From: Ephemerocybe angulata
Lineage: Eukaryota > Basidiomycota > Agaricomycetes > Agaricales > Psathyrellaceae
DNA: 64,000 nt
Direction: 5' to 3'
Assembly (NCBI GenBank): GCA_013368325.1
Contig: JAACJK010000059.1
Location: 558,001 to 622,000 of the forward strand
The first letter of the stretch is position 1. The number at the start of each line of letters is the position of its first letter. Shown here piece by piece: positions 1-9,179 of this stretch. A model generated the notes under the pieces. The model ran no database searches. It was not told the origin of the DNA and saw only the letters and a program-made list of their open reading frames with translations. A program made the translations under genes and the position numbers.

Positions 1-49
1 GTAATAGTGTTCTCCCTGACTCCGATGGCTGGCTTACTTCGTATTCCAG

Positions 50-1651
50 GGAACTCCAATAGCCGATCGCGAACGCGAAATTGGGCGCTTAAAAGCAATC
101 AACCTTGAAAATGAACAGCGAATCGCCACATTGGAGACCAGACTCCAGAAGGAGCGCGTAGAGTCGGTGCTCTGGAGGACACGTGCTCGTGAGCACAGGC
201 TAGCAGCGGAGGCAGCAGAAGAAACCGTCAAGAAACTGCGAGCACAGTATGAGGGTGTGTCGTTGGGACAGACCCCGGTGGGCAAAAGGGGTAGAAATGA
301 GTTCATACCTGGAGAGGTCTGTCGTACCTTTTCACCATTTTAGAGTGGAAAGAATTACCACTAACTTCACGGATACCACTGCATAGATCGCTGCACTCGT
401 AGGCAAAGAGATTAAGCGCCCTATAACAGCAATTCACGCACATCCTGTAAAAAATCAACGGGACACTACCTCAAACACCGGCGAGGAGGCCATGGGCCTC
501 AGCCCAAACCTATCTAACCAGGAGAACGCCAGAGAGGGAGGCGTTTTAGTAGCGGAAATCCCGGATGATCTGGCACATGAAGTCAATCGCTCGCTCGACC
601 AACTTTCCCCGGACAAGTTCGACGCGATCGTTGATCAAATGATTGCGTGGGGAAATAAATCCGCAGACGAGAAGGATGGAGCAACGCTCCAACTCCTTGC
701 CAATCTTGGATACGAGAAGGCGATAAATTCTGAACCTGCACTGTCAGGATTATACGCGAAGCTATTCCTCCAAATAACAAACCGCATTAGTAGCCCGGCA
801 GTTCAGGTCAACGGTATCACCAATTATAGAGGAAGGCCCCTGGCTGGTGGTCAAATCTTCAGGCACCACCTCTCCACTCGTTGCCAAGAAGAATTCAAGC
901 GTGGCTGGACCGTGAGCAGTGTCGATAACGGTGACGATGCCGCGGTGTCTAAACGTCGACGGGGACTTGGGGCTGCCAGGCTCATGGGCGAACTCTTTAA
1001 GCATCAAGTGCTACCAAAACCCATTTTGCTTGAGTGCTTGAACAAACGGATCAGCGACACCAAAATCCCAGCAGAGGAAGATCTTGAAAGCTTATGTGTG
1101 CTCCTGACGATCGTTGGCGCAATTCTCGACTCGACAAGCGGGCGCGGATACATGGATGCCTACCTCCGTTACATCAGACACCTTAGTGTGAACCCAAGGA
1201 TCAACTCCCGCGTTCAATTACTACTTCAGGTGTGCATTGGTCGGATTTTTCGGTCGATAAATGCTGACCTAGACCATAGGGCGTCGTCAAACTCCGGGAC
1301 GGGGGCTGGGATTTACAGAGTGATGCGGCTCCTGTCGCGGCTGGATCCGATGCACAAGAAATTTCGTCGGCCTCAAACAGGGTAATCAACTCCTCTTTAG
1401 AAGCCTCCAGCTCATTTTCACCAAGGCCCAAGATTGTCTTGAAGGACCCATCGGGCAAGGTGGTTTCTCTCTCGTCCTTAGTGGCTAAAGTTAAGCGCCC
1501 TACCGGCACTTCCACTTCGGGCAACGGAATCCATCAAAGGGACGGCTCCAGCACAAGCGCACCCACAAGGATGGAGTCTGAACACAAACGTGCCAAACGG
1601 CTTTCTAAGAAGGAGCACCGTAAGAACAAGGGAGGCAATGCTGAGAGGTGA
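50..1651 (+). CDS. MIF4G-domain protein with N-terminal coiled coil (5' partial)
   Basis: The protein resembles the middle domain of translation factor eIF4G but is much shorter. I read exons at about 50-316, 387-1229, 1273-1319 and 1411-1651; the phases agree at each junction, and the upstream exons lie outside the window. The first exon is a charged coiled coil (EIGRLKAINLENEQRI, then LETRLQKER). The second holds the MIF4G signature: LSPDKFDAIVDQMI, then SGLYAKLFLQI, RRRGLGAARLMGELFKHQVL and SLCVLLTIVGAILD, each matching eIF4G in order. The last exon (KIVLKDPSGKVVSL) ends in a Lys/Arg-rich tail. I see no eIF4E-binding motif, but the N-terminus is missing. MIF4G domains bind eIF4A-type helicases and RNA in known members; a role in translation or mRNA metabolism is inferred. 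The 3' exon assignments are less certain than the domain call. Confidence 0.7.
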
Positions 1652-2020
1652 AAACTCTGATATATTGTGGCATGACCGAACTTTTCTTACTACTTATCAT
1701 CCATACATACTGTCTTTCCCGTGCATAACGGGAAAGAAGTTGGCAAATTCTTAGGTTGGATTGGGAGGGAGTAGGTTGCGCTATACGAGTGCTCAAAGTT
1801 GGACCCATCCCACTATGCTCACACTCATTGTATGGTAAATGATACCAGCTTGGTGAGAAACTGCCAGTGAGCAACCTGATTGCATCAAGTCAGAATCCCA
1901 TACCTGCTGCGGTTCGCCTTGCGTCACACCATCTTCCTTGGCCTTCCACAGATACCCCCTATGAGGTGTGCACTCATGTAATACCTGACTTTCAACCAAC
2001 TGATGTGAGTTGTGATGAGG

Positions 2021-2672
2021 ACACCGGACCGACTGGCACGTAGGTTCGCGAACCTGAGGTTCGAGGTTCGAGGTCCGCAGTTCGAGGTCCACGAAGTCAG
2101 TAATACTCCGCTTTGCCCTATGTCAGAGTTCCGTCCACAAAGCCCTGGCTCACGGATTGGTATATATACCCCTCTGATACTTTGAGTATGTGCACCAAAC
2201 TCAGCACGCTCACTTTGCAACATACCGGACCGTTAGTAGTTGACTTCAATGGCTACGATTCTTCCTCTTTCCTCGTGTATCTACTATCGCCCTGCTCCAT
2301 CGATGGGACCGCCTGGAGTCTGGAATTGCTAGAGATAAGCCTATTCAGCGACGCCAAGTCGATAATCCTCCGAGTCGAGCTTGATGTACTTGAGGAGAAC
2401 TGGGTGGCGGGAGAGACTCTGAAAGACGTCGAGAAGCATTAAGTTCTCCATGAGGACCAAGATGGATGTTGTTGGGGCACCGTGAGGGACTTTTATTCTA
2501 GTATAGGTTGCCATCTCGATGATAAGCATTGTTCAAGTTGTGGTACACAATGAGAGCACAGAAGAGTTGCTACGAACGCTCTTTGCGGAATGTTCGAAAT
2601 TTGTGGACCTCGAACCTCGAACCCCGAACCTCGAACCTCGAACCTGCGTGCCAGTCGGTCCGGTATTCTGGT
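2021..2672. repeat. Inverted repeat of about 70 bp arms made of heptamer units
   Basis: The left arm (about 2023-2096) begins ACCGGACCGACTGGCACG and runs into repeated AGGTTCG-like heptamers. The right arm (about 2598-2664) is its reverse complement, ending CGTGCCAGTCGGTCCGGT. The spacer is about 500 bp and holds an open frame with no clear family. No terminal target-site duplication or transposase was seen, so it may be a remnant of a non-autonomous element or an inverted local duplication. Confidence 0.7.
2113..2442 (+). pseudogene. Possible F-box/LRR-type fragment inside the inverted repeat
   Basis: A 109-codon frame contains a stretch (CTKLSTLTLQ, SSSFLVYLLSP, SLELLEISLF, VLEENWVAGETLKDV) with the leucine spacing and wording of the degenerate leucine-rich repeats that follow F-boxes in Agaricomycete proteins. 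No F-box is present and there is no clear start or flanking exon. I treat it as a gene fragment; it could equally be a chance frame. Confidence 0.22.
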
Positions 2673-2699
2673 TGTGATGGTCTATAAAGACTGCCAATA

Positions 2700-3252
2700 T
2701 TGGATCCGAACCCAAGATCACAGCATCCGACTGAAATTGGGCGCTTAAAAGACGACATCCGAAAGAAAGACCAGAAGATCGCCGAATTGGAAGCCAGGCT
2801 GCAAGTGGAAGGTCGTAAAGTTGAAAGGTGGATGAATATATCCAAGGAACAGGCGTTCGCTGCACACTCTGCTCTGGATGCAGTGAAGGACTTACAGGAG
2901 ATTATCAACAAGTCTACAAAGCATACCCACCAAACGGATGAGGCACGTACGCCTCAGGTAAGCAAAAGTCTTATTGACATCTTCACCACAGATATGTGGC
3001 ACTGGAGGCAATTATCAGGCCTCCTATTCCCCAGGAATTACACAAGCGGAGTCGGGAAACCGCTCCACATGCAGAGCAGCACCCAGAGCCCGAGGCGGCC
3101 GACCTTTTCTACAAATCCACAAGTCGAGCTTCGCATGCGGGGCAAACTTAAGATAAGCGGTGTTCATGGGGATGTACTAGCATGTGCTGATCCAGTCAAT
3201 CTCTGCAGGAGATCATCCAGCTACGGGAACGCAAATGGGATGGCAAGACTTA
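2700..3252 (+). CDS. Coiled-coil protein paralogous to the 50-1651 gene, probably truncated
   Basis: The first exon shares EIGRLK followed by a charged coiled coil (KKDQKIAELEARLQVEG) with the gene at 50-1651, including the identical DNA word GAAATTGGGCGCTTAAAAG. An intron starts at 2958 (GTAAGC). Using the acceptor after CTGGAG near 3008 gives a second exon reading AIIRPPIPQELHKRSRE, stopping near 3157; the acceptor at 2990 gives a poorer reading. No MIF4G core follows, but at about 3209-3252 a frame after a CTCTGCAG acceptor reads EIIQLRERKWDGKT and stops. This resembles the last helix of a MIF4G domain. I infer a paralog that lost its MIF4G core. The start and the final exon are uncertain. 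Confidence 0.42.
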
Positions 3253-3361
3253 GTAGGCGATGCGCTAGAAGTCATGGTCCAAAATCAATATCTGATATGA
3301 TATGTCACGGAATACTTATTACATGCTCTCATTCCGCCAACATGATTGTCCTTGCGGGCCA

Positions 3362-4190
3362 TTACTTCTCCTCGTGGAACTTGAGTGACACGGAGTTGAC
3401 GCAGTGCCTCTCATCCGCTAGTTATGATATTATGAGCGCCGTGACCTCCAAGTAACTGACAGGACGTACTCGGTGTGGGAAAGCCTTCACCCTTGAAAAC
3501 ATGCCCCAAATGTCCATCGCATGCTGCACAAGTGATCTCAATGCGGGTCATTCCAAGCGTCCTGTCCTCATGGCGCTTTACCGCACCAGGGATAGCTAAG
3601 ATTAAGACATTAGGTATTGGAACTCATGCGGGAATTGAAGCAGTGCTCACCATCGAAGAAGGCAGGCCAACCACAACCACTCTTCACAAAGAAGTCTAGA
3701 CTTCAGCAACGGTCGGTATCAACACCTTGACAACATACCTTGAACTTCGTAGTGCTCTTATACAACGGTGCACCACACCCTGCACACCCGTATACACCCT
3801 CCTCATAATGCTTATCATACTCCCCCGTACCAGGTCTCTCAGTCCCTTTCAACCGCAAAACTTCGAACTAAATCCAGGATCATAAGCGTCAGGGGCAAGC
3901 TCCAAATGCCGCAGCAATGGCTCGGACAAACGTCCACACACCTGCTTCGGCGACAAAACAGCTCTCCATTCCTCCTCCGACTTGTTCACAGCAGCAGGGG
4001 TTGACATATTTCTTCTTCCGTTCCAAAAACTCGACAAATACTCCAGATTGTTAGAATTGGCGCCGGTGCGTCTCGATGATGTTCGTGAAGCGCTGGGGCT
4101 TATCGCAGAGAATGGGCGGAGGTACACAAGTTTGGACGCAAGGGATGTGGTAGTGGTTAGGTGTTTAGCAGAGATGATGGCAATGGACAT
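3362..4190 (-). CDS. Peptide-methionine (R)-S-oxide reductase (MsrB)
   Basis: MsrB reduces methionine-R-sulfoxide in oxidised proteins using thioredoxin. Five exons splice to about 200 residues: [13 protein letters not shown], then [48 protein letters not shown], and [16 protein letters not shown] ending [11 protein letters not shown]. The two CxxC pairs (CAGC, CAAC) are the structural zinc ligands, and the Cys of RHCVNS is the catalytic cysteine. The start at 4190 gives about 60 extra N-terminal residues rich in Arg, Ser and Thr without acids, a likely mitochondrial presequence. The internal Met at 4007 ([14 protein letters not shown]) would give a cytosolic form. The usual TKFDSGCGWP has Lys for Asp here. 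The gene is intact. Confidence 0.93.
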
Positions 4191-4608
4191 GAAAGTACAG
4201 GTCCAAGGCTTCTTTATACTTTTGGGACGCTTCGCGAAGACAAATTAAGACATAGCATGCGAGAAAGGGCGATGACGATGACTGAGCTCGGTCATGTGAT
4301 GACGTCAAATAGCATTCGATTCCGTTGCTTAGATTGCTGTGGTTTAGAGAGGCTTGGTCACTGGGCTGTGAAGATGAGTAGCAGACAACGGAGAAGTTGG
4401 GTGCGGGGTAAGGTCACGGTGCAGCAACAGTAATACGGGCGCTGGATGGTGCACAGCAATAGTGGCAAGCCGACATCGAGCAATGGTTACAGATCTAATG
4501 CGCGCAGCCATACCAGCTAGTGCGTTGCATGCACGATAGCTAGACGTGGAGTGGAGGTGGACTCGATACAGCAGTATTACAGTGTTATTGGCACGGATTG
4601 GAAGCAGC
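4191..4608. promoter_or_regulatory. MsrB upstream region with a palindromic CRE site
   Basis: This 418-base gap lies upstream of MsrB and downstream of the eIF4E-like gene. It holds a perfect TGACGTCA palindrome at 4300-4307, 110 bases before the MsrB start. Such CRE sites bind ATF/CREB-type bZIP factors that act in fungal stress responses, so a stress-induced promoter is plausible. Short frames here match nothing I recognise. Confidence 0.5.
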
Positions 4609-5711
4609 TCATGACAGCGGGGTACGATCAATTGCAGAGTTACGGAAACTCGACTTGTCCGTCATAGAGTCTGACGAAGGGGTTAGTAAAAGGACATGGA
4701 AGGAGAAAAGGACAAGCATACCCGTATTGGTCTTGTACTCCATGATCGTAGAGGGAGGAAGATTCAAGACTCTTCGCAGCGTGTCCCTAACGAGTGGAAG
4801 TGTCAATGAAACTCCCCGACAATCGACCATGGGGATGCGACGCACCTAATCTTATCTCTGCACTGTTTATCGGCCTCCACTCTATTCCACAGACTGATGA
4901 TATCCTCGCTCTGCCGGACACTAATCGTGCACCCGCAAATTTCAGGCATATCATCTCCCCCAGCCTCCGAGCTGGTGCTGTCGCCTTCCGCTTCGCCATT
5001 CCCATTCCCTGTTGCAGTTCGACAATCGTCGAAGAGATCGCCAACAACTGCCAGAACAAGATCCTCCCAAAGGCGATCGGCAACCCCCTTCCGCAGACGG
5101 ATGATCCATTTCCCTCCATTTATATTCAGCGGGTCCTCCCATACCGGGCGTCGGATGGAAGAGTGGAACAGGAGGTAGTCGGTGGTGGGTTGCAAGGCCG
5201 ATGGAGGGGCGAGATGCGTCCATAGCGACCAGAAGGATTCAACCTAGACCAAAGCATGCGTTTAGCTAAAGATTCAATTCTGGGTCACAGTAAGCACCGC
5301 AACGCACAGAACCAAAGGCAGATATCTTTTTAATCCCCTCCTCATAATCAATGACTTTGTTCCCGGGCGATCGTTGCTGGCGGAACCAAAAGACCCATCT
5401 GTCGAGAAAAGTTGAAGAGACGCGAGACCATGAGTGTTGGATGGAGTACGAACATACGTGTTTCGGAGTGGATGCACCTTTGGAGTGGAGACTGCAGAGG
5501 AGGTTTCTGACGAGTCCTTGGACTTCGAGCGTTCGCCGTTGGAGAGGGAGGTCGAAAAATGTTTGGATGAGGGAAGTCGGGATCGCTGGGTGGCAGCGGG
5601 CGTCGTGGGCTGGGACGGCGTCGCGGCTGGTTGGGAGGGGTTGCTCGTCGTCGCTGGAGACGCGGGGAATCTTGAGGATACCGAGTGGTTCGAAAAGTAG
5701 TTGGAGGCCAT
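4609..5711 (-). CDS. eIF4E-family cap-binding protein, class II (4EHP-like)
   Basis: It binds the mRNA 5' cap; class II members typically repress or modulate translation and bind eIF4G weakly. Exons 5458-5711, 5308-5398 and 4846-5243, plus two short 3' exons, keep phase and give about 290 residues. After a Ser/Pro-rich N-terminus come HPLRNTWVFWFRQQ, YEEGIKKISAFGSVESFW, PVWEDPLNINGGKWIIRLRK, EICGCTISVRQSEDIISLWN and DTLRRVLNLPPSTIMEYKT. The last string is nearly identical to animal 4EHP, which places it in class II rather than with yeast Cdc33. About 26 Gly/Ser/Asp-rich residues are inserted between LFDD and PEICG, in frame and without a plausible splice pair. Its start lies 85 bases from that of KEI1. 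Confidence 0.92.
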
Positions 5712-5796
5712 TACACGTTAAAGATGATGGTAAGAGAGAGGAATAGAAAAAGATCGCACAACCAGTCACATTATGTAAGCTTGCCTTTCTCTCTCT
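5712..5796. promoter_or_regulatory. 85-bp divergent promoter, eIF4E-like gene / KEI1
   Basis: Only 85 bases separate the two start codons. The stretch holds a CTCTCTCT pyrimidine run just before the KEI1 ATG, and no clear TATA box. Both 5' UTRs and both core promoters must fit here or overlap. Confidence 0.7.
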
Positions 5797-6963
5797 ATGA
5801 AACTCATGTTGAAGCCAGGACTGCGCCTGTGGCCGTTGTCCTCCTTCCTGGGGCTCATTGACATAAAGACAGGAGTCACTGTCGCCTTGCTCTTTGCAGT
5901 GAGTACTCGTTGAGCTCGGGATGTGCTCGTCACTGAACCCAAATAGGTCCTGAACAAGGTTGCGGGCGTATATGGCCTCATCGCAGTCTTGACCGGTGCT
6001 GGCGGTTCCTTCGCCCAGCTGAGCCTCTACATATACTCTGTGATTGCCCTCCTGGCCCTCGTATGGGGCCTGCGTGCTGTCAAGAACGTACGTGCACCTC
6101 GCATCACCGTCCTCGGATGACCATTGACCATACTGCAGGAGGACTCGAAGCAGACACTGTACTTTGCCCACCTCTTCTTCGCCGACCACATCTTCTCGAC
6201 AGCTTGGACCGTATTCTTTGCCCTCGCATGGTGGCTCTGGACAGCCCATGACGGAGAACGCCAGGCCAACTCGGACGCGCAGCAAGCCTTGATCAAACTC
6301 GCAAACATAACTCACGTATACACACCGGAGGAGCGAAAGGAGGCTGCACTCGAGATCTGGCACCACGAAAAGGGAAAAGCAGCTGCCATCATCATCATCT
6401 CGTGGTTGGCCAAGGTGCGTCTCCTCCATTTCTCTCAGTCCCCCTCTCTGAGCGCCGCACTTCAGATCTACTTCATCCTCATCGTCTATTCCTATGCGAC
6501 CCACCTCCGCAAGGGTTCCTACCGCTCGCTCCCACTTACGCGCAGTGCACACAGCGCGGCCTCTTCCACTCAGGCCACCAACGCCTACGAGTCCCTCGCT
6601 GATGGTGCCGACGATGAGGAGATTGAAGATTTCTACCGCGTTCCTCTGCAAACACCTGTGCCCCCAGTGAACGGCCACAGACGTGGGGGCTCCCACAATT
6701 CAAGCTTCGCAGATTTCGTCAGTGCCCCCGGACGGACTGCGCGAAAGAAGGGCAACGCTTCTGTTAGCGGGGGGATTGGAGGCACTCGAGACCGGCGGAT
6801 TGACGAAGAAGTGCTATTTGACGAGGAGGAACAGACTGCGTATGCGGCCTCCACCTCTTCAAGAGCTCACTCGAAGTTTGGCACGGATAGCACTGCTGTA
6901 AGTGATGAGGAGCGGAATATTGGGATGGGTGGCGAGAGCACGATGAAAGGCAAGAGAATATAG
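5797..6963 (+). CDS. KEI1: Inositolphosphorylceramide synthase regulatory subunit KEI1
   Basis: Kei1 partners with Aur1 in the Golgi to make inositolphosphorylceramide, the first committed fungal sphingolipid step. Exons 5797-5898, 5947-6087, 6139-6414 and 6466-6963 are all in phase and give 338 residues. The N-terminal half has about four membrane segments: SFLGLIDIKTGVTVALLFA, VYGLIAVLTGAGGSFAQLSL, SVIALLALVWGLRAV and STAWTVFFALAWWLW. The order and the words LNKVAGVYGLIAVLTG match the Kei1 family. A further hydrophobic segment (AAAIIIISWLAK, then IYFILIVYSY) leads to a long polar C-terminal tail. In yeast the Kei1 tail carries Golgi-retention and Kex2-cleavage functions; I cannot show either here. 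Confidence 0.9.
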
Positions 6964-7303
6964 GCTTCATTAACGCGCTTTGGTCCGTTAGCTGTCTACA
7001 CTGCTCTGCAACTCTGGTACTGTGCTTTCATTAATCTACCTTCAACATCTCCATCCTTCGCCACAACCCATACCCCCACATACACTACAGTTATACCACA
7101 TGCCGAGCGATTGATGTCCTGCGATAGAAACTATCTTCACATCTTGCATAATCAACACCCTCTAATCTGCTTCCCGGAGCTTGTTGACCAATTGCGTGGT
7201 TCCTGCGCAGCCCCTTCTCCCGCGAATCGTTCACGGACGCCGAGCCGACGGCGCCTAAAGAAGCCTCGGAGATACGCACCCAACTCCCCGGGGTTCCGGC
7301 CAA
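6964..7303. other. Convergent 3' intergenic region
   Basis: This 340-base gap lies between the stop codons of KEI1 and the PQ-loop gene. It is pyrimidine-rich 3' UTR-like sequence; no gene or repeat is recognised. Confidence 0.5.
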
Positions 7304-8586
7304 CTATCGAGACACCGGTGGCACGCTATCTCCCTTCTCCGACCCTGCATAAGACTCTTTCTCATCGTCCACTCGCCCTTCCTCTAAATCCAGCTTGCCA
7401 TACGCCTCCTCCTTGCTTTCCACCGCTACGTTCTGCAACGGTGTCGTGTTCTCAGTGATTGCCCATGTGTACCTGCCTGAGGTCTCGCTGAGACGCGAGG
7501 CGGTTCTTGAGAGGATGGTAAGGTGTTGAATAGGAGACGCACTGCTCTCTCCCTCTACAGCCATGGGCGCAGGAGGTTGGTCGATCGTGCCCTCCAAGTC
7601 TTGGTCCGCATTCACAGCTGGAAGACCGTGACGTTTCCTCCTCCAGTCTCGAATCTTGAACACCGCAGCGCAGATGACGATCACCCCGTCGAGAACCTGT
7701 ATCGCAGAAGAGTTTCATGAATAGTTCACGACATCAATCTGGCTCCAGGGGCAAGAAGACTCACGATGACTAGCGTATAAGAACAAGCCGCCAAGGGATC
7801 AAAGCTCTCGCTGAATACCAAACTCAAATCGTTCAACAGCCCTCCGAGCATATCGATCCCCATAAACACCAGAGAGATCCCAATAACTGCCTTGTATTTG
7901 TAGATTTCGTAGTACTGGGGGAACAGTGCAGTGCTGATGAGGACGGCTGAGAGGACACCGAAAAACATTGTTGCAACGTGCTTGTTGTGTGGATTTTGGA
8001 TAGGGCGAATAGTGAGCACCAGGAGTACCTCGATCGCGCCACAGACGACTATCACTCCAAGCGTCATAAGAGTAGCAACGAGACGTGTGCGCTTGAGTTC
8101 ATAGTATTGGCACTAAAGGATGTGTCAAAGGGTGGAATACGAATGAAGCGACGTAATGAACGTACCTGGCCCCATGAGACAAGGCATAAAGCACCAAAGA
8201 GCTGCGGTTGGACAATCAACGGGATGTTCAATTCTTGTAATAGCGCATAAGCGCCCAAGAAAACAGAGGAGAATCCCCATAGAAGCCTAGTAGTAGAGCA
8301 GAAGAAGTCGAAGTCAATATGATGTGTCGAGAATGATCAGAAGCAGAGATTAAGATTGGCGTTCAGGACACTTACATTAACCAGTGGGAGAACCCCTTGG
8401 TCGATTTTTCTCTCCAGCTCTTCCAAATCTGAGGGAGTAGTTGTCCACTCCAGCAGACTGTGCCTAGTACGGGGATGTGGAGAATGACATGATTCAGTCA
8501 GCAATTGGCGCTGGCGTTGTGTGTGGACAGTGGAACGCACCCATAGTCCCAAGGACATTCTCCGCAACACTGTTTGGGATTGGCAT
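7304..8586 (-). CDS. PQ-loop repeat membrane protein (Ypq/cystinosin-like transporter)
   Basis: PQ-loop proteins are seven-helix transporters of lysosome/vacuole or other endomembranes; Ypq members export cationic amino acids. Five exons start with MPIPNSVAENVLGTMG. The first PQ motif is CWSGQLLPQIWKSWREKST, the second LISTALFPQYYEIYKYK. Hydrophobic segments alternate as expected: FSSVFLGAYALLQ, LFGALCLVSW, LGVIVVCGAIEVLLVL, MFFGVLSAVLIS and FMGIDMLGGLLND. A VLDGVIVICAAVFKI helix leads to an acidic, polar C-terminal tail of about 100 residues. A TATAAA-like run lies about 15-25 bases before the start. Substrate and membrane cannot be told from sequence. Confidence 0.88.
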
Positions 8587-9179
8587 ATCCTTCTGTTCTT
8601 TTTTATAACGTTCTAGTCGTCGTTGTTCTGAGACAGTAGCTGAGGATCGGGTATACGTAGAGCTTGAGGTCTTTCGGTGAGAATGGCCATCAACTGGTTT
8701 ATGTCGAAAGTAGGTTGGGGCTTATATAGGCGTTCGCCCAGGTCAATATCGTTCGAGTTGGAGGAGGAGAGCTACTATCGAACAGATAAAACTTCAGAAA
8801 GATAGGCGGTGAAGAGCACGAAGGCACAATTCGGAATATCATGATGCACCCGAGCTGACTCGCACGGCTTGCCGGCTTGGCGGTCAGGGGCTTTTTTACC
8901 ACATACGCGTGGATGGCGCCTTCGATGAAGGCATTGACATGACACATTATAAGCGAGGAACGCCAATTGGAGGGGTCTGGGGGCTGCATTGCAAGGCCGT
9001 AGTTGAAGACAATCTGACGCCCTGAGATCTCGCCTGGATCCAGCGGCAAAATGATGTCTCGGACTCGCCTTGTTCAATCCAATATCAAAGCAAGAATCCG
9101 GTTGTGAGGGTAGTATGAAGCTTTAGATGTGATGTAAGGTAGAATAAATAGCAAGCAGGAGGACAACTAGAAGCAGTTA
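8587..9179. other. Intergenic region without recognised gene
   Basis: A minus-strand frame (8699-9049) contains LDPGEISGRQIVFNYGLAMQ but matches no family I know and lacks clear exons around it. The region otherwise serves as promoter of the PQ-loop gene and 3' flank of the sugar transporter gene. Confidence 0.4.

Noticed and set aside
2040..2100. GGTTCGAGGTTCGAGG runs as tRNA B-box sequences
   Set aside because: The words come from the heptamer repeat; no A box, acceptor stem or cloverleaf can be folded around them.
3475..3699. Plus-strand frames at 3475-4248
   Set aside because: They are antisense to MsrB exons, which carry all catalytic and zinc motifs.
5266..6696. 476-codon minus-strand frame across the eIF4E-like gene and KEI1
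   Set aside because: It runs antisense to the conserved KEI1 exons, includes introns of both genes and shows no family; a by-product of their codon pattern.
8699..9077. Minus-strand frame with GEISGRQIVFNYGLAMQ
   Set aside because: No family, no intron pattern and a position between two genes; not enough to call a gene.
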